In this document: piece by piece, positions 63,198 through 64,000 of the stretch | Numbering within the stretch: position 1 is the stretch's first letter | Layout: each line of letters opens with the position of its first letter | Made by a program: the position numbers and the translations under genes | The notes under the pieces: model-generated | The model's input: only the letters and a program-made list of their open reading frames with translations | What the model was told of the DNA's origin: nothing | Database searches by the model: none | NCBI RefSeq assembly: GCF_000426585.1 | Contig: NZ_AUFQ01000002.1 | Coordinates: forward strand, 124,001 to 188,000 | From: Segatella baroniae DSM 16972 = JCM 13447 | GTDB taxonomy: Bacteria; Bacteroidota; Bacteroidia; Bacteroidales; Bacteroidaceae | Direction: 5' to 3' | Length of the DNA: 64,000 nucleotides

Positions 63198-64000
63198 ATG
63201 AACATCAACAGAACAACAATGACTCAAAAAAAACAACAAAACAGGCGCATGCCTGCCGGTAATCCACTCCAGCCCCTTCGTTCCTTATCCCGCACGTTCG
63301 TGCTTGCGCTGCTTGCCCTGGCAGCCTTCTCTTCGCTTTCGGCCAAGCGGGTGACGCCGCAAAAGGCCCACGACATCGCGCTGAAATACGTGCAACCAGA
63401 CCGTCATCGGCCCTCCGTTACACGCTCAAAGGGCAGCTTTGAGACGGCAATGGAGCCTTTCTACGTCTTCAACGACACGCGGGGCAAGGGCTTCGTCGTG
63501 GTCGCCGGCGACGACGCCATGGGCGAAGTGCTCGCCTACAGCGACACGGGCCGGCTGGACACGCTGAACGCCAACCCGGGCGCAAGGTTGCTGTTGCAGG
63601 CCTACCGCGAGCGTTTCGCGCAGCTGCAACAGCACCCCGAGACGGCAAAACCGAGCACACGGGCCGTCCCCACGTACAAAGCGGTGGCGCCGTTGCTGTC
63701 GTGCAAGTGGAATCAGGACTATCCCTACAACAAGAAAACGGGCTATCGCTACACCGGTTGTGTGGCCACGGCGATGGCGCAGATGATGTATTTCCATAAA
63801 TGGCCCACCCGAGGAAAAGGTGAGAACACTTATATCGTTTCGTACGACAACAGGACTTTACATGCCGATTTCAGCAAATCGCGCTATGACTGGGCACACA
63901 TGAAAGATTGGTATGACAATCGTCACCACTATACCGATGGGGAAGCGGACGCCGTCGCTCTGCTGATGAGCGATGTGGGCATTGCTGCCAACATGCAATA
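63198..64000 (+). CDS. C10-family cysteine peptidase (streptopain/interpain-like), 3' end outside the window
   Basis: 267 residues visible, open at the window end. A long signal region (about 1-51, ending near SLSAKR) is followed by a propeptide-like Spi inhibitor domain (about 52-145, EPFYVFNDTRGKGFVVVAGDD) and the peptidase domain with Cys188 in YTGCVATAMAQMMYFHKWP. It should be a secreted cysteine protease of the interpain/SpeB type, with the His not yet in view. ATGs at 63219 and 63249 are alternative starts; 63198 follows the promoter best. Confidence 0.88.
   Translation, partial: MNINRTTMTQKKQQNRRMPAGNPLQPLRSLSRTFVLALLALAAFSSLSAKRVTPQKAHDIALKYVQPDRHRPSVTRSKGSFETAMEPFYVFNDTRGKGFVVVAGDDAMGEVLAYSDTGRLDTLNANPGARLLLQAYRERFAQLQQHPETAKPSTRAVPTYKAVAPLLSCKWNQDYPYNKKTGYRYTGCVATAMAQMMYFHKWPTRGKGENTYIVSYDNRTLHADFSKSRYDWAHMKDWYDNRHHYTDGEADAVALLMSDVGIAANMQ

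Overview
The window reads as chromosomal DNA of a GC-rich Bacteroidales, most likely a Prevotellaceae member (Prevotella/Hallella-like). Evidence: promoter boxes of the Bacteroidetes type (TTTG or TTG, 19-20 bp, TAnnTTTG) before many genes, SusC/SusD pairs with an ECF sigma and FecR anti-sigma, an HmuY-type haem locus, C10 (interpain/streptopain-like) peptidase, and weak ribosome binding sites. Species cannot be fixed from sequence alone.

Layout. 1-8 kb: a DUF559-guanylate kinase fusion, nadD, a phosphoethanolamine-transferase-like enzyme, two acyltransferases, a UbiA-type phosphoribosyl/polyprenyl transferase and a HAD phosphatase-GtrA fusion; together they look like envelope glycan/glycolipid modification. 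8.2-8.7 kb: a large inverted repeat array. 8.7-13.9 kb (minus): an operon of YidE/AspT-type transporter, ThrE-type exporter, RmuC and a LolA-like protein. 14-15.7 kb: fhs. 16-29 kb: a polysaccharide utilisation locus (SGNH esterase divergent from sigma, FecR, SusC, SusD, FAD oxidoreductase, and a GH20 hexosaminidase fused to an EEP phosphoesterase). 29-34 kb: SDR, a 36-codon peptide gene with its own promoter and terminator, cysS, a TrmH-family methylase carrying a repeat-derived insertion, sufE and a lipoprotein.

34.4-42 kb: haem acquisition operon (LRR lipoprotein, second lipoprotein, HmuR-like receptor, HmuY, membrane protein, PepSY protein). 42.2-48.3 kb: a decayed locus holding a 5'-truncated double metalloprotease and a frameshifted, 3'-truncated SusC, separated by a GTAAAC repeat array. 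49-54.5 kb: M23/LysM peptidase, recG, ispD, DJ-1 protein and divergent nadK. 54.5-61 kb: an MsbA-like exporter, then a MacAB-type export operon (ATPase, two permeases, adaptor). 61-64 kb: secreted GH13 alpha-amylase and the start of a C10 peptidase.

A recurring theme is degenerate repeat modules (short CTTTTGC...GCAAAAG-like hairpins and other quasi-periodic fillers) in intergenic gaps and, unusually, in frame inside several genes. The most interesting points are the HAD-GtrA/UbiA pathway module, the GH20-EEP fusion, the small peptide gene at 30.1 kb, the chimeric metalloprotease and the repeat-invaded coding genes.
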